A stretch of 64,000 nt of DNA, from the NCBI GenBank assembly GCA_009840625.1, contig VXNJ01000007.1, positions 44,581 to 108,580 of the forward strand. The letters run 5' to 3'. A program made the position numbers and the translations under genes. Positions 18,501 through 28,507 of this stretch are shown piece after piece; the stretch's first letter is position 1, and each line of letters starts with the position of its first letter. The notes beneath the pieces are model-generated. The model was not told the origin of the DNA. It did not search any database and worked only from the letters and a program-made list of their open reading frames with translations. The DNA is from Chloroflexota bacterium. GTDB taxonomy: Bacteria > Chloroflexota > UBA11872 > VXNJ01.

Positions 18501-18556
18501 CCGCACCGTCTGAGCTTGGACCCTGCAGTTGCTAATCAGTGTATACGCGTGCGGGT

Positions 18557-19426
18557 TCAGCTCGCGGAGATCACTGCGATGCGGTCAAGCCCCGCCAGAT
18601 CTTTTACGGTGCGGACGTATCGCAGGCGCGGATTGCCGGCACAGAGGGATTCCACACGTTGGGCCTGGTCAAACCCGATTTCCAGCAAGGCCCGGCCGGC
18701 CGGCCTGAGTTTCAAATCTTTCAAGAGCCGTCGTATATGCCCTAATCCGGAGCTGTTGGAAAAAAGTGACGAACGCGGTTGGGCGCGGACGACCCTGGGC
18801 AGATTTGCGTCCTCGCTTCCTCTTATATAAGGGAGGTTGGCCACTACGAGATCGGGGACGCCTGGAAGCGGATCTTGAAGATCGCCTAGGCAAAAGCTAA
18901 CTTGCCCAGCGACGCCGTTGCGATGGGAATTCTCCCGAGCCAGGGATAGCGCGAAAGCAGAGATGTCACTTGCCATGATGTCAACGATCGGCGCATGTCT
19001 GGCGATCGAGATTGCAATTGCGCCCGATCCGGTTCCAACCTCGTGAACGTTCGCCCTATTCGGACTCATTCCCCACGTCAGGTCTGAATGCTGGGGAGTT
19101 CCAAGGTATTTCAATGCTTCTTCTACTAAGAGTTCAGTCTCTTGCTTTGGGATGTAGACCCCTCTGCCGACCTTTATCTCCAATCCGAAGAATTCGGTCA
19201 TACCGATCAAATACTGAATAGGCGTGCCGGAGGCGCGAAGGATCACTAGTTGCCTGAATTCCTCCAGAGTGCACTTCGGAAGCTGATGGTGGCGATTCAG
19301 GACTATCCACTTGGGACTCCTGCCGACCGAGTCTGCCAATAGGAACTCGACTTCTTTGCGGTGTTCGGCAATTCCATTTCGTTCCAGCACGCTGCGTCCC
19401 CAAGCAAGACAATCGGCAACCGTCAA
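18557..19426 (-). CDS. prmC: Peptide chain release factor N5-glutamine methyltransferase
   Basis: A 289-residue methyltransferase that methylates the Gln of the GGQ motif in release factors. Seen: SAM-binding loop [14 protein letters not shown] and substrate motif VVANLPYI, an NLPY variant of the usual NPPY in which the first Asn and the final Pro-Tyr are kept. The N-terminal helical domain carries GTPIQYLIG, typical of PrmC. It overlaps prfA by four bases (19423-19426), so enzyme and substrate are co-expressed. Confidence 0.95.
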   Translation of the reverse strand: MTVADCLAWGRSVLERNGIAEHRKEVEFLLADSVGRSPKWIVLNRHHQLPKCTLEEFRQLVILRASGTPIQYLIGMTEFFGLEIKVGRGVYIPKQETELLVEEALKYLGTPQHSDLTWGMSPNRANVHEVGTGSGAIAISIARHAPIVDIMASDISAFALSLARENSHRNGVAGQVSFCLGDLQDPLPGVPDLVVANLPYIRGSEDANLPRVVRAQPRSSLFSNSSGLGHIRRLLKDLKLRPAGRALLEIGFDQAQRVESLCAGNPRLRYVRTVKDLAGLDRIAVISAS

Positions 19427-20499
19427 CTCGCAGATCCCTGGTCGGCCAATCGTTCGGCTAGGTCCGCGTCCTCGAGCCTCGCTACCAAGTCTTCGAGGCG
19501 TCCATCGAAGATTGACTCCAAGCCGTGAACGGTGAGGCCGATTCGATGATCGGTCAGCCGATCCTGCGGAAAGTTGTAGGTCCGCATCTTGGCGCTGCGG
19601 TCTCCGGAACCAATCTGATCGCGCCGGTCTGCACCACGCTCGGCCATCTGGCGCTCCCGTTCACGTTCGAGCAATCGCGACCGCAAAATCCGCATCCCTT
19701 TTGCGCGGTTCTTGTGCTGGGATTTTTCGTCCTGCATCGAGACCGTGATTCCAGTAGGTCGATGAGTGATCCGCACTGCGGAATCGGTGGTATTAACAGA
19801 CTGCCCTCCATGCCCCGAGGATCGGAAAACGTCAATCCGAAGATCCTCTTGGTCGATAGAAACCTCGACCTCGCCAGCTTCGGGTAGCACCGCGACCGAA
19901 GCCGCGGACGTGTGTATCCGCCCGGAGGATTCCGTCACCGGAACGCGCTGAACCCGATGAACGCCTCGTTCAAATTTGAGCTGGCGAAACGGGTTCTCGC
20001 CGCGCACGGCGGCGATCGCCTCCTTAACCCCTCCTGTTTGCGATAGGTTCAATTCCAACAACTCAAATTTGAGTCGGCGACGCTCGCAATAACGCTGGTA
20101 CATTCGGAGCAAGTCGCCGGCGAAGAGGGCTGCTTCCTCGCCGCCAGTGCCGGCCCGGATTTCGATGATTGCGTCACGGGAGTCCATTGGGTCGCTCGGC
20201 GCAAGGGCCAAATTCAACTGGCGGTTCAACTTGTCCAGTCTGGATTCCACCGCGACGCATTCGGCCCGGGCCAACTCCCGAATTTCGGGGTCGTCGTCAC
20301 CTGCCAACTCCCGGTTTGATTTCAGATCCGACTCGGCGGCAGCAATTTGATCAATCAACTCCACCTTCCGAGTGAGATTGGCGTATTCGCGGCCCAATCC
20401 AGCCAATCGGCCAGGATCGCTCGCCAATCCGGGATCCGCAAGCTCAATTTCCACTTCGGCGTGGCGATCTCGGATCTGCCTCAACCGTTCAGATTTCAC
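19423..20499 (-). CDS. prfA: Peptide chain release factor 1
   Basis: A 358-residue RF1. The stop-recognition motif is P-V-T in [19 protein letters not shown] (PxT marks RF1 rather than RF2), and the peptidyl-hydrolysis motif is in [21 protein letters not shown]1 reads UAA and UAG, both of which occur as in-frame stops in the broken gene at 47891-49303. It overlaps the DUF1385 gene upstream by ATGA and prmC downstream, so all three are one transcription unit. Confidence 0.97.
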   Translation of the reverse strand: MKSERLRQIRDRHAEVEIELADPGLASDPGRLAGLGREYANLTRKVELIDQIAAAESDLKSNRELAGDDDPEIRELARAECVAVESRLDKLNRQLNLALAPSDPMDSRDAIIEIRAGTGGEEAALFAGDLLRMYQRYCERRRLKFELLELNLSQTGGVKEAIAAVRGENPFRQLKFERGVHRVQRVPVTESSGRIHTSAASVAVLPEAGEVEVSIDQEDLRIDVFRSSGHGGQSVNTTDSAVRITHRPTGITVSMQDEKSQHKNRAKGMRILRSRLLERERERQMAERGADRRDQIGSGDRSAKMRTYNFPQDRLTDHRIGLTVHGLESIFDGRLEDLVARLEDADLAERLADQGSAS

Positions 20500-21458
20500 G
20501 GGCCCGCCGGATTTGGCTTTGATACCGGATTCGAAACCGATTCGTCCGATTCGGTAGATGACGGCGCAAGCAGGTTCCGGTCGGATTGTTCCAGAATTGG
20601 GGCGATCGCCGCAATCGCGACTTCACACTGGTCAAGATCCGGTTGCCTGGTAGTTAACCTCTGCAGCCAGATTCCGGGCGCGGCCAGGGCCGCCGCCCAA
20701 TTCCTATCGCGGCGAGCGGCGAGGAAGGTAATGACCTCGAATGCGATTCCTGCAGCTATTGGGATCATCGCGATTCTTGAACCTACCCGCAACATTGGAT
20801 CAGGTCTGCCCAGGAGGGCGAATCCAACTATTGAGATCAACACGACCGTGAGGATAAAGCTCGTGCCACAGCGCGGATGAAAACGGCTTTGGGCAATCAC
20901 GTTAGCCGGAGTTAGTTGGACACGTGACTCCACCGCGTTCACCGTCTTGTGTTCGGCGCCGTGGTATTGGAGAGTGCGGTAGATGTCGGGAAGGAAGCTT
21001 ATCGCGGCAAGGTAGCCAATCACGATCGCGATCCGAATAACCCCTTCAATCAGATTGCTCAAGGTGCTCGATTCGACCCACCGATCAATCAGCACGGTGA
21101 TTCCAAGGGGGGCCATGAAAAACAGGGCAATACCGAGCAACAACCCTAAAACCATCATCGCGCTGGTCCAGAAATCGTGACCATCACTCTCGGCTTCGTC
21201 GGCTTCTGGGTCCGTTGATGCCACATGGGCTGAATATGCCAACGCCCTAGCCCCGAGAGCGAACACGTCCCAGAGAACCACGATGCCGCGAGCGACTGGG
21301 ATTCGGCGGAAAGCGCGGACAGTCCCTCTTTCCCGAATCGGCATTTCCTTTACCCTGACCGATCCGGTCGGCGTCCGAACTGCCGTTGCCACGTTGCTCC
21401 GCGTACGCATCATCACGCCTTCGATGACAGCTTGACCGCCGTACAAAGGCACAGGCAA
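20496..21458 (-). CDS. DUF1385 family membrane protein
   Basis: About 320 residues. The N-terminal [12 protein letters not shown] motif and the central [11 protein letters not shown] segment are the two signatures of DUF1385, a family of unknown function often encoded next to prfA and rpmE. Several transmembrane helices lie between about residues 95 and 245. The C-terminal 60 residues are polar and look disordered. Start at TTG 21458; GTG 21452 is an alternative. The four-base overlap with prfA shows co-translation, but the biochemical role is not known. Confidence 0.9.
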   Translation of the reverse strand: MPVPLYGGQAVIEGVMMRTRSNVATAVRTPTGSVRVKEMPIRERGTVRAFRRIPVARGIVVLWDVFALGARALAYSAHVASTDPEADEAESDGHDFWTSAMMVLGLLLGIALFFMAPLGITVLIDRWVESSTLSNLIEGVIRIAIVIGYLAAISFLPDIYRTLQYHGAEHKTVNAVESRVQLTPANVIAQSRFHPRCGTSFILTVVLISIVGFALLGRPDPMLRVGSRIAMIPIAAGIAFEVITFLAARRDRNWAAALAAPGIWLQRLTTRQPDLDQCEVAIAAIAPILEQSDRNLLAPSSTESDESVSNPVSKPNPAGP

Positions 21459-21555
21459 CTACCTTGTCAGAATCGAAAATCGAGTTTCCGCGATCCAATT
21501 GCCAGTCGATCGCGTTGGCAAGTCCCAGGGCCAGACGATTACAACGCGCTCGGAA

Positions 21556-21837
21556 TCACTCTGCCGTTTCAGTCGGCTCTTCTGAGGTCTGTACAGCTTC
21601 TGCGGGAGCGGGTTGGTCCTGAACCGGGACTCGACGGCCCGCTTTCTTCAGCCTCTGCTGGAATCGCTCGACTTGGCCTTGAGTGTCGACCAGCTTTTGG
21701 GTTCCCGTGAAAAACGGGTGGCAATTGGAGCAAATGTCCAACTGCAATCGCTCAACTGTAGCCCTGGTCGTAAAAGAGTTGCCACATGTGCATGTCACGT
21801 GCGTGTCGAAAAGTTGCGGATGTAGGCCGGTTTTCAT
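21556..21837 (-). CDS. rpmE: Ribosomal protein bL31
   Basis: The first 70 residues are a typical bL31 of the zinc-binding type: C16-x-C18 followed by C36-x2-C39 in DICSNCHPFFTGTQKLVDT. The protein belongs to the central protuberance of the 50S subunit. The 93-residue length is longer than usual because of a Pro/Glu-rich tail of roughly 25 residues (VQDQPAPAEAVQTSEE). ATG at 21837. It is the upstream gene of the rpmE-DUF1385-prfA-prmC run, with 97 bases to the next gene. The 264 bases between it and the next gene upstream show no other feature to me. Confidence 0.95.
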   Translation of the reverse strand: MKTGLHPQLFDTHVTCTCGNSFTTRATVERLQLDICSNCHPFFTGTQKLVDTQGQVERFQQRLKKAGRRVPVQDQPAPAEAVQTSEEPTETAE

Positions 21838-22101
21838 GGGAAAGTGGTCGAAGCTGGGATTGGGTGTTGCAGGGAGCGCGATTCTATTTCAAGCGTTCGC
21901 AATCTGCGATCGTACCGCCAATTGGAAGGCTGCGGGATCAGATTCAATTGGCATTCAATTAAAGACAATCGAATCCGTGAAGCCCCCACCGCTTTTTCCG
22001 AACCAGAATCCGTGGATTGCGCAAATAGACGCAACCGCACCTTTGCACTCTGTCGCAGTGCTACGCCTCGGATGTTCAGAATGACGGGTCCTCGGGTCCG
22101 A

Positions 22102-23130
22102 TCATCGTTGTTTCTTGGACGAGTTCCTTGAACTGACCAGCAAGAGGCCGGCCGTTAGTACAGCGAGCGCGGCAAGTGCGAATAATTTCTCCGCTCGTTC
22201 CAATAGCAATGCCGATGCCCCGAACGCGGCGCAAAGCAACACATAGACCATCGTCACCTGGGGACGAGTCAATCCGGCGTCTACCAGACGGTGGTGGAGA
22301 TGCTGCGTATCGCGGCTGGTGATTCCCTGCCCGCTTCGGTGGCGACGAACTATCGTCCATGCCACATCAAGGATCGGGATCCCAAGCACCAAGAGGGCGG
22401 TGCCGATTTTGGCCTGACCAAGAATGGCGAGAGTTCCGATTAGGAACCCGAGAAGATTCGAACCGGAATCACCCAATATCAGGCTGGCTTTGTAGGCATT
22501 AAACGGGAGGAATCCAGCCACGGACCCCGCCAGGGCCAAACCGAATAAAACGAGCGGCATATTGCCCAGTTCGGCTGACAGAACCGCCATTATCAGCGCC
22601 GCAACCAGCACCACCCCGGGGGCCAGGCCATCCAAGCCATCCAATAGGTTTATTGCGTTCATCATGCCGATCAACCAGGCGATCGTGATGATCGCCCCCA
22701 ACAACGAATTGAGCTCAATCACTCCTCCGAATGGGTTGCTAATCACGGTTATTTGGACACCAAACAAAACTGCCGCAATGGCGACCACCAGTTGACCGGC
22801 CAGCTTGGCCATGGCATGGATATCAAATAGGTCGTCAATTGACCCGATCGATACGATCGCAATCGCGCAAATTGCAATTCCCAGCAGGGATTGGGGTTCC
22901 ATACTGGTCAAAAACAATGCGATCAACGCCGCCGGCAGAATCGCAATTCCACCGAATCGCACTACCGGAGCGGTGTGAAATCTGCCCGGGCCCGGGTGGT
23001 GCAACAGATTGAGCCGCCAAGCCAATTTGATGGCTCCATACGAAAACCCCGACGACACGATCCCGGCGACTAGCAACGCTATCGACGCCGGGATGAAGAA
23101 CGGCGCGGTTGCGAACAACTCTTCAATCAC
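22102..23130 (-). CDS. Undecaprenyl-phosphate N-acetylhexosamine-1-phosphate transferase (WecA/TagO-like)
   Basis: A 342-residue polytopic membrane enzyme of the MraY/WecA family with about ten helices. Family motifs seen: SIDDLFDI (Mg-binding Asp pair), NAINLLDGLDGLA, LGDSGSN and the loop HLHHRL, which marks GlcNAc-1-P transferases of the WecA/TagO branch rather than MraY. It should start synthesis of a cell-envelope polysaccharide by moving a sugar-1-phosphate from a UDP-sugar to undecaprenyl phosphate. GTG start at 23130. It lies divergently from rpsU, and the ribosome-binding site is weak. Confidence 0.9.
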   Translation of the reverse strand: MIEELFATAPFFIPASIALLVAGIVSSGFSYGAIKLAWRLNLLHHPGPGRFHTAPVVRFGGIAILPAALIALFLTSMEPQSLLGIAICAIAIVSIGSIDDLFDIHAMAKLAGQLVVAIAAVLFGVQITVISNPFGGVIELNSLLGAIITIAWLIGMMNAINLLDGLDGLAPGVVLVAALIMAVLSAELGNMPLVLFGLALAGSVAGFLPFNAYKASLILGDSGSNLLGFLIGTLAILGQAKIGTALLVLGIPILDVAWTIVRRHRSGQGITSRDTQHLHHRLVDAGLTRPQVTMVYVLLCAAFGASALLLERAEKLFALAALAVLTAGLLLVSSRNSSKKQR

Positions 23131-23288
23131 CTGGTGATCAAACCACGAAACTCATTCCAATACAATTGCCAACTCATAGGTTCGATTGACAATCTAGGAA
23201 GTGGCGTAAGTCGAGATTGTCGCTGCAATTCTCGAAACGCAATACAACGCGGCTCAAAACTGCCCTGAAACAAACCAGAAGGAAATTA
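23131..23288. promoter_or_regulatory. Divergent spacer with candidate rpsU promoter
   Basis: The 158-base spacer between wecA-like and rpsU contains a consensus -35 hexamer TTGACA at 23186-23191 pointing towards rpsU. No good TATAAT-like -10 follows at the right distance, so the promoter call is tentative. AGAAGGAAAT just upstream of the rpsU ATG can serve as ribosome-binding site. Confidence 0.35.
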
Positions 23289-23510
23289 ATGTCCCACGTA
23301 ACCCTCGAAAGCAAAGAATCATTTGAGGCCGGGTTGCGCCGCTTCAATAAGCGAGTCCAGCAACACGGAATCTTGACCGAATCTCGCCGCCGCAAATACT
23401 TCGAGAAACCGAGCGTCCGGCGCAAAAAGAAACAAGCTGCGCGCGCGCGCAAGGCAAGACGCGCCGCAATCAAGGCCGCACGTGTAGCGAATTCGGAGTA
23501 CGCGTTCTAG
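23289..23510 (+). CDS. rpsU: Ribosomal protein bS21
   Basis: A 73-residue basic protein beginning MSHVTLESKESFEAGLRRF, with the long C-terminal Arg/Lys helix expected of bS21 (RRRKYFEKPSVRRKKKQ). bS21 sits near the anti-Shine-Dalgarno region of the 30S subunit and helps initiation. I chose ATG 23289 because AGAAGGAA lies immediately upstream; the frame is open further 5' but without homology. The tail of about ten residues after the basic region is slightly longer than in E. coli. Confidence 0.93.
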   Translation: MSHVTLESKESFEAGLRRFNKRVQQHGILTESRRRKYFEKPSVRRKKKQAARARKARRAAIKAARVANSEYAF

Positions 23511-23725
23511 TCGCGACATGGTTTTCCGATTTCTCGGATCAACTCTAGTTGAGTCGCCGAGGCCCGATTTCCGGGTCTCATAACGTCCACTACACTAGCA
23601 GGGTTAACATATACGACACCGGGTATTGCAAAAAAGCGTCATGGTGGCGCTTGCGACCTGTTGCTCTTGTAATTTGCACCGAATGGCCCGCCCGGGTTGG
23701 CGTGCCGCAAAAGATGGAGGTCATT

Positions 23726-25414
23726 TTGACTCTTTCCAATCGGATAACTTTGGCGGGCGCCCTACCTCTACTGGTGGCGATCGCATTGTCGGCATTGATC
23801 GCTGCCATAGTTTTGGCGCCATCAAGGCCGGCGTCAGCCGCAATTTCCACAAAGACTTGTGGTTTGGACCCGGTGCTCTTGGACGTTCTGCTCGACCGTT
23901 ACGGCAAGAAGTCTCAAGAGTGTGACACTCTGAATCCGGTAGCAGACACTGCCTTGGATGACGATGACTTCGATCCGGCGGTGTGGCAGTTTGATGGCAG
24001 AGAACTGACGGAATTTGCCATCTCTAAAGATGACTCGGATGTACTAAAAGAGATTCACGAAAACACTTCAGGTTTCCCGACTGCGGTCAAATACATTGAC
24101 TTGACCGGCAACCCACTGACTATCGAAGATGTCAATTTCGCCAATATTCCGGCGACTGTTGCAGTGATCTTGAGCGCGGATTCCAACGTAAATGGGTTCC
24201 AAGCATCCGAGTACACGGTGACTGAAGGATCGCCGAGTTACGTCGCAGTGGCGTTTCCAGGTGCTACCGTCGCCTCTGGATCCACCCCTACCGGAACTCT
24301 GCAACCGGCGTTCACCATTACCGGTCGGGACGCGGTCGCGGCATTTGGAACCAATGCATTCCTGACGGGATCGCACCTCCAATTGATCGACTTCGGTGAT
24401 CAGGAAGCTACTGACGTGGCAGCTCGGACTGCTCAAGTCAACGCGGTCAGCGACAACAGGATCTTCTACCTGCCGCTCCAAGCGAACAAAGACAACGACA
24501 ACCGTGAAGATTGGGACTTCAAGATCACGATCACCGATCCAGTTCCCGGCGCCGACACCGCCGAGGCCAATGCATTCGAGTTGGCCAATGATGAAGCCGA
24601 AATCACCGTGCTCGACGCCGATGCACCGTCGTTGTCCGTGTGCGACCGCAGCGAACACGTGGAAGCGGCCATCCTCGCCCTTACCGAGTCACCTAGTCCC
24701 GCAAACTTGTACGGTAGCCACACCAAGTGTGATGATCTGACCCTGCGAGACTTGGGCGAAATACCAGGCCTCAACGTGCTCAACTCCGACGACACCGATG
24801 AGCCAATTGCGGACTTGATCGCCGGAGACTTTGAAGGCCTTGCGAAAGCAGCGACGCTGTCCATCACAGGGGCTGGCGCATTGCCGTCCGGGATCTTCGC
24901 TGGCGTGGGTAAAGATGCCACGGGCGGCGTCGAGATCACCTTCGCCAAGAACAACACCACTGATGAAGATGTCGTGGAGGTTGGAAAATACACTCCCCGC
25001 ACCATTCCACAGCACATCTTCGATGACCAGGAAGTTAATCAGATCATCATCCTTGACGACGATCTGAACGATGAGAAAAAGGGTGTGACAAGCGGACTGG
25101 ACGCCACCACCTACTCAGTAATGGAAGGTAGCCAGTTCTTTGTCTTGACCCCTGCGTTGCAGACGTATTACGTGCTGGGCAAATCGGCAGTTCTTGGATC
25201 CGCCGCATCCACGCCGGACATAGACACAGCCCGCCGTGGGGACGCGAACAGCCCGAAAGTGGCGCGGTACGCGGTACCTGCGACGAAGGATGCCCTTGAC
25301 GACGACAACGCCAATGATGAATCCATGGTGCTGTTCCTCTTCAATGCCGCAACTCCCGCAGACACAGGCAGTCTTGTTGACATAGCACTGGTAACAGTGA
25401 TTGATGACGATTAA
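23726..25414 (+). CDS. Secreted protein with Calx-beta-like and LRR-like segments, internally duplicated
   Basis: A 562-residue predicted exported protein. I start at TTG 23726 because GGAGG lies five bases upstream; the next ~38 residues are a signal peptide (hydrophobic run LLVAIALSALIAAIVL, cleavage near RPASA). Two similar units follow, each with a Cys pair, an LRR-like stretch (GDFEGLAKAATLSITGAGAL in the second) and a Calx-beta-like stretch beginning YTVTEGS or YSVMEGS and ending in an acidic ILDDD/VIDDD strand. Such acidic turns often bind calcium. The protein is very acidic. A terminator follows at once, so it is monocistronic. Function unknown; an adhesin or surface-layer component is likely. 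Confidence 0.75.
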   Translation: MTLSNRITLAGALPLLVAIALSALIAAIVLAPSRPASAAISTKTCGLDPVLLDVLLDRYGKKSQECDTLNPVADTALDDDDFDPAVWQFDGRELTEFAISKDDSDVLKEIHENTSGFPTAVKYIDLTGNPLTIEDVNFANIPATVAVILSADSNVNGFQASEYTVTEGSPSYVAVAFPGATVASGSTPTGTLQPAFTITGRDAVAAFGTNAFLTGSHLQLIDFGDQEATDVAARTAQVNAVSDNRIFYLPLQANKDNDNREDWDFKITITDPVPGADTAEANAFELANDEAEITVLDADAPSLSVCDRSEHVEAAILALTESPSPANLYGSHTKCDDLTLRDLGEIPGLNVLNSDDTDEPIADLIAGDFEGLAKAATLSITGAGALPSGIFAGVGKDATGGVEITFAKNNTTDEDVVEVGKYTPRTIPQHIFDDQEVNQIIILDDDLNDEKKGVTSGLDATTYSVMEGSQFFVLTPALQTYYVLGKSAVLGSAASTPDIDTARRGDANSPKVARYAVPATKDALDDDNANDESMVLFLFNAATPADTGSLVDIALVTVIDDD

Positions 25415-25447
25415 GCGCTGCGTGCTCGCTTAACCAGCAAACGGATT

Positions 25448-25481
25448 AAAGCGCCCCCTCTACACACGAGGGGGCGCTTTT
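25448..25481 (+). terminator. Rho-independent terminator
   Basis: AAAGCGCCCCCTC and GAGGGGGCGCTTTT form a nearly perfect 13-base-pair stem around a seven-base loop and end in a T run. It lies 33 bases after the stop of the secreted protein gene and is the clearest terminator in the window. Confidence 0.93.
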
Positions 25482-25564
25482 CATATATCCGACCACATCC
25501 AAACGCATCGCGGATTTTGGCCGCCGCAGCGCGGTGACTGAACAGCGCGGATAATCGCTTCTAT

Positions 25565-25639
<75 letters not shown>

Positions 25640-25665
25640 GTCAACTACCTTTCGAAAACCAACGC

Positions 25666-26088
25666 GTGCCCCGGATTCAATTGACTTTCAACGGCTCCCC
25701 GCCTGACCTTGAGACGAACAGGATTGCAAAGGCAATCGAAACGACGGCAATTTCGAATGGCGAGAGGTTGAGGGCATCAATCCGATTCGTACCGGCTAAG
25801 GAGATGGCCCATCTGCACCGGTTCAAGGACGGCGAAGGCCCCACCAACGTACTCACATTTGTGCACAAATCCGGTGCAGACATTGCAATTTGCCCGCAGG
25901 TGGCGGAGGAAGACGCAAAGGTACGTGGCTGGGACCTCAACAGTGAACTCATTTACCTGTGTATCCATGGCTGTCTGCACGCCCTCGGATTCGATCACGT
26001 GGACCGCGCGGGCGCAACGGAGATGGAACGCCTCGAGCGCCAGATTCTCGCCACGATGGGCCTAGAGAAGAGCGCGTTGGACCCATAG
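25666..26088 (+). CDS. ybeY: Endoribonuclease YbeY
   Basis: About 140 residues, starting at GTG 25666 (MPRIQLTFNG), 27 bases after the tRNA. The zinc-binding signature HGCLHALGFDH (H-x3-H-x5-H) near residue 107 defines the YbeY family, which acts in 16S rRNA 3'-end maturation and ribosome quality control. PTNVLTF, the other conserved stretch, is present at about residue 57. The length is close to that of E. coli YbeY. ispE begins six bases after its stop if TTG 26094 is used. Confidence 0.92.
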   Translation: MPRIQLTFNGSPPDLETNRIAKAIETTAISNGERLRASIRFVPAKEMAHLHRFKDGEGPTNVLTFVHKSGADIAICPQVAEEDAKVRGWDLNSELIYLCIHGCLHALGFDHVDRAGATEMERLERQILATMGLEKSALDP

Positions 26089-26093
26089 ACAGC

Positions 26094-26948
26094 TTGCAGT
26101 TAAAGTCTCCAGCCAAAATCAACCTTGGCCTAGAGGTCCTAAAGAAACGCACGGACTCGTTTCATGACCTCAGTTCGATCATGCTGGCGATTGATCTGTG
26201 TGATGAAGTGAGAGTGCGCTACGACGATGGCGCGGATATTGCTGAACAACGTGAGGGGTTTTCCCGCTCCGGTCTGACCGAACAAGCCCTAAATGCTTAC
26301 TGCAATTCTGTCAGTGTCAAAACCAAACCAAATGCAAGCGTCAAAAAAACGATTCCTATCGCGGCGGGATTGGGCGGAGGGAGCGGCAATGCGGCTGTGG
26401 TCCTCTCGGCCGCAAACCATCTGAGCGGGCGGGCGCTTTCCGATTCGGAGCTGGCAGACGTCGCGAGTCACGTCGGATCCGACGTGCCCTTTTTCCTGTC
26501 AGGCGGCTGCGCGCTGGTCGCAGGGCGAGGGGAAATCCGCAAGCGCGTCCTGCCCATCCCGAAAGTCTGGATCGTATTGGCAAATCCCGGAGTCGAGCTC
26601 TCCACTCCGGATGTGTTCAGGGAACTCGACAGCTCAGAATTCACCTCCGGCGCGCGAACGAGCGTGCTGGCCGCCTCCTTGGCGGCCGGGCAACCGCGCT
26701 GGAACCTGATGCACAACGGCCTGCAGGGAGCGGCCGAGCGTCTTTGCCCGCAGATCCGGGAAACACTCGCCGCGTTAAGGACACATACGCCCTGGACGCT
26801 GCTATCAGGGAGCGGTGCCACGTGCTTCGGCATCTTCGAAATCGAGGAAGCAGCTCTCGCGGCTGAGAAAGACTTGGCAATGGCGGGTTATTGGACCTGG
26901 GCAGGCCGGCCAATGGACCGCTGGACGATTGCCGACCTGCGAATCTGA
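26094..26948 (+). CDS. ispE: 4-diphosphocytidyl-2-C-methyl-D-erythritol kinase
   Basis: A GHMP kinase of about 284 residues that phosphorylates CDP-ME in the MEP isoprenoid pathway. Seen: N-terminal SPAKINLGLEV, ATP-binding glycine loop PIAAGLGGGSGNAA, and C-terminal LLSGSGATCFGIF. The start is uncertain: TTG 26094 places the methionine directly before QLKSPAKINL, as in homologues, but no good ribosome-binding site is seen. Open frame also extends upstream into ybeY. It is probably co-transcribed with ybeY and possibly glmU. Confidence 0.93.
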   Translation: MQLKSPAKINLGLEVLKKRTDSFHDLSSIMLAIDLCDEVRVRYDDGADIAEQREGFSRSGLTEQALNAYCNSVSVKTKPNASVKKTIPIAAGLGGGSGNAAVVLSAANHLSGRALSDSELADVASHVGSDVPFFLSGGCALVAGRGEIRKRVLPIPKVWIVLANPGVELSTPDVFRELDSSEFTSGARTSVLAASLAAGQPRWNLMHNGLQGAAERLCPQIRETLAALRTHTPWTLLSGSGATCFGIFEIEEAALAAEKDLAMAGYWTWAGRPMDRWTIADLRI

Positions 26949-27055
26949 AATCCCCGCCCGGATAATGTGAACTCTGATTGGATTCGAGTCTCAAGCTTCG
27001 ATCCAGATTCAAGGTTTAAATCCCCTATCAACGTCAATCCTGGCCAGCACCGCAC

Positions 27056-28453
27056 GTGAGCATGCCTAAGCAAGATCCATCTGACGGCGAAAAGCGCAGA
27101 GCAATAGTGATACTGGCCGCCGGGCAAGGCACCCGCATGGGCGAGGACATCGACAAGGCCCTCGTCGACATGGCGGGCATACCGATGCTCGAGCACGTAC
27201 TGCAGAACTGCGCCCAGATCCCAAGACGCCAACTCGTGATCGTCCGGGGCCCTGAACAGGATGTCCTTGAATTCCCTGGGCATGACTTTGAGATTGCAGT
27301 CCAGGACCCCGGAAGCCGCGGCACGGCCGCCGCGCTAATCGCGGCCACAGAGCACCTTCAATCAGAGATAGAAGTCGTTGTCGTGGTATTCGCGGACAAC
27401 CCATTGCTTTCAGGGCACAGTATCGAAAGCGCCCTGGCAGCGGTCGAAGAAATTTCTGCCGCGATCGGGTTAACCACCGCCGTGGACCCTGATCCGGGAA
27501 AACGCGGCCGGATCATCCGTCGCGCCGGCGAACCGATAGCCATCCGCGAATCGGCCGCCTGCGACGCCGACGATCTTCAGATCCAGGAATTCAATTGCGG
27601 TGCGATGGCACTGGACATTAGCTGGGCACGAGCCGCATTAAGAAAACTCAAACCGGACCCTATGACCGGTGAGCTTTATATGACCGATTTGGTCGAGTTG
27701 GCCGCCAATGAAGGCAAGAAGGTAACAACGGTCTCGATCACAGATCCCGCCGAAGCGCTCGGTTGCGACGACTTAGTGTCTCTCGCCGCCGCCGAAAAAC
27801 ACTACTTTCGTCGCCGGGCTGCAGAGCTCATGAAAAAGGGAGTCCGCTTCCGCGATCCGGATTCGGTTGCGATATCGGCCGATTCTGAGATCGGTGCCGG
27901 CACCCAGATCGAAAGAAACGTGTCGATCGAGGGGCGGACAAGGATCGGATCGAACTGCCGAATCGGCCAGGATTCGGTCATTCGGGACTCGCAGCTGGCC
28001 GACGGTTGCCAGGTGACCTCCTCTCGGATCATCAAATCTGGATGCGGACCCTCGGCATCAATCGGTCCCAACGCCCTGATCCGCGACGGGGCATTTGTCG
28101 GCGAGGGCGCCCAGGCCGGCAACTGCGTCGAAGTAAAGAACTCCCGCATTGGTGCCGGTGCCCTAATCGGTCACCTCTGCTACGTGGGCGATGCCGACGT
28201 GGGTGAAAACTCCGTAATCGGCGCCGGAGCAATCACCTGCAATTTCGACGGGGTCGACAAACACCGCACCGTAATCGGTTGCGGAGCGTTCATAGGTTCA
28301 AACGTCTCGCTGATTGCGCCGATCAGGGTAGGAGAAAAAGCGGTCGTTGGAGCAGGTTCGGTGGTCACCCGCGATGTCCCGGACGGGGAAACCGTCTACG
28401 GGAACCCGGCGCGACTAAAAACCTTGGTACCCGATACCCGGGAGCTCGATTGA
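27056..28453 (+). CDS. glmU: Bifunctional UDP-GlcNAc pyrophosphorylase / GlcN-1-P acetyltransferase
   Basis: A 465-residue two-domain enzyme. The N-terminal uridylyltransferase domain starts with VILAAGQGTRMG and keeps the lysine (DKAL) and ADNPLL metal site. The C-terminal left-handed beta helix (about residues 260-450) has hexapeptide repeats and the acetyltransferase site region GHLCYVGDADVGENSVIGAG with its catalytic His, then ITCNFDG. It makes UDP-GlcNAc for peptidoglycan and supplies the donor that the WecA-like enzyme would use. Start is GTG 27056 or ATG 27062. The defence-type RT gene begins 54 bases downstream on the same strand. Confidence 0.93.
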   Translation: MSMPKQDPSDGEKRRAIVILAAGQGTRMGEDIDKALVDMAGIPMLEHVLQNCAQIPRRQLVIVRGPEQDVLEFPGHDFEIAVQDPGSRGTAAALIAATEHLQSEIEVVVVVFADNPLLSGHSIESALAAVEEISAAIGLTTAVDPDPGKRGRIIRRAGEPIAIRESAACDADDLQIQEFNCGAMALDISWARAALRKLKPDPMTGELYMTDLVELAANEGKKVTTVSITDPAEALGCDDLVSLAAAEKHYFRRRAAELMKKGVRFRDPDSVAISADSEIGAGTQIERNVSIEGRTRIGSNCRIGQDSVIRDSQLADGCQVTSSRIIKSGCGPSASIGPNALIRDGAFVGEGAQAGNCVEVKNSRIGAGALIGHLCYVGDADVGENSVIGAGAITCNFDGVDKHRTVIGCGAFIGSNVSLIAPIRVGEKAVVGAGSVVTRDVPDGETVYGNPARLKTLVPDTRELD

Positions 28454-28507
28454 ATCGAGTCAATTCCCTGGCGGAGGGCAGACGACCCGTCGCCGGATCG
28501 GATCCTG

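Noticed and set aside
23540..23580. GAGGCCCG/CGGGTCTC hairpin after rpsU as a terminator
   Set aside because: No T run follows and one pair is G-T, so termination here is not supported.
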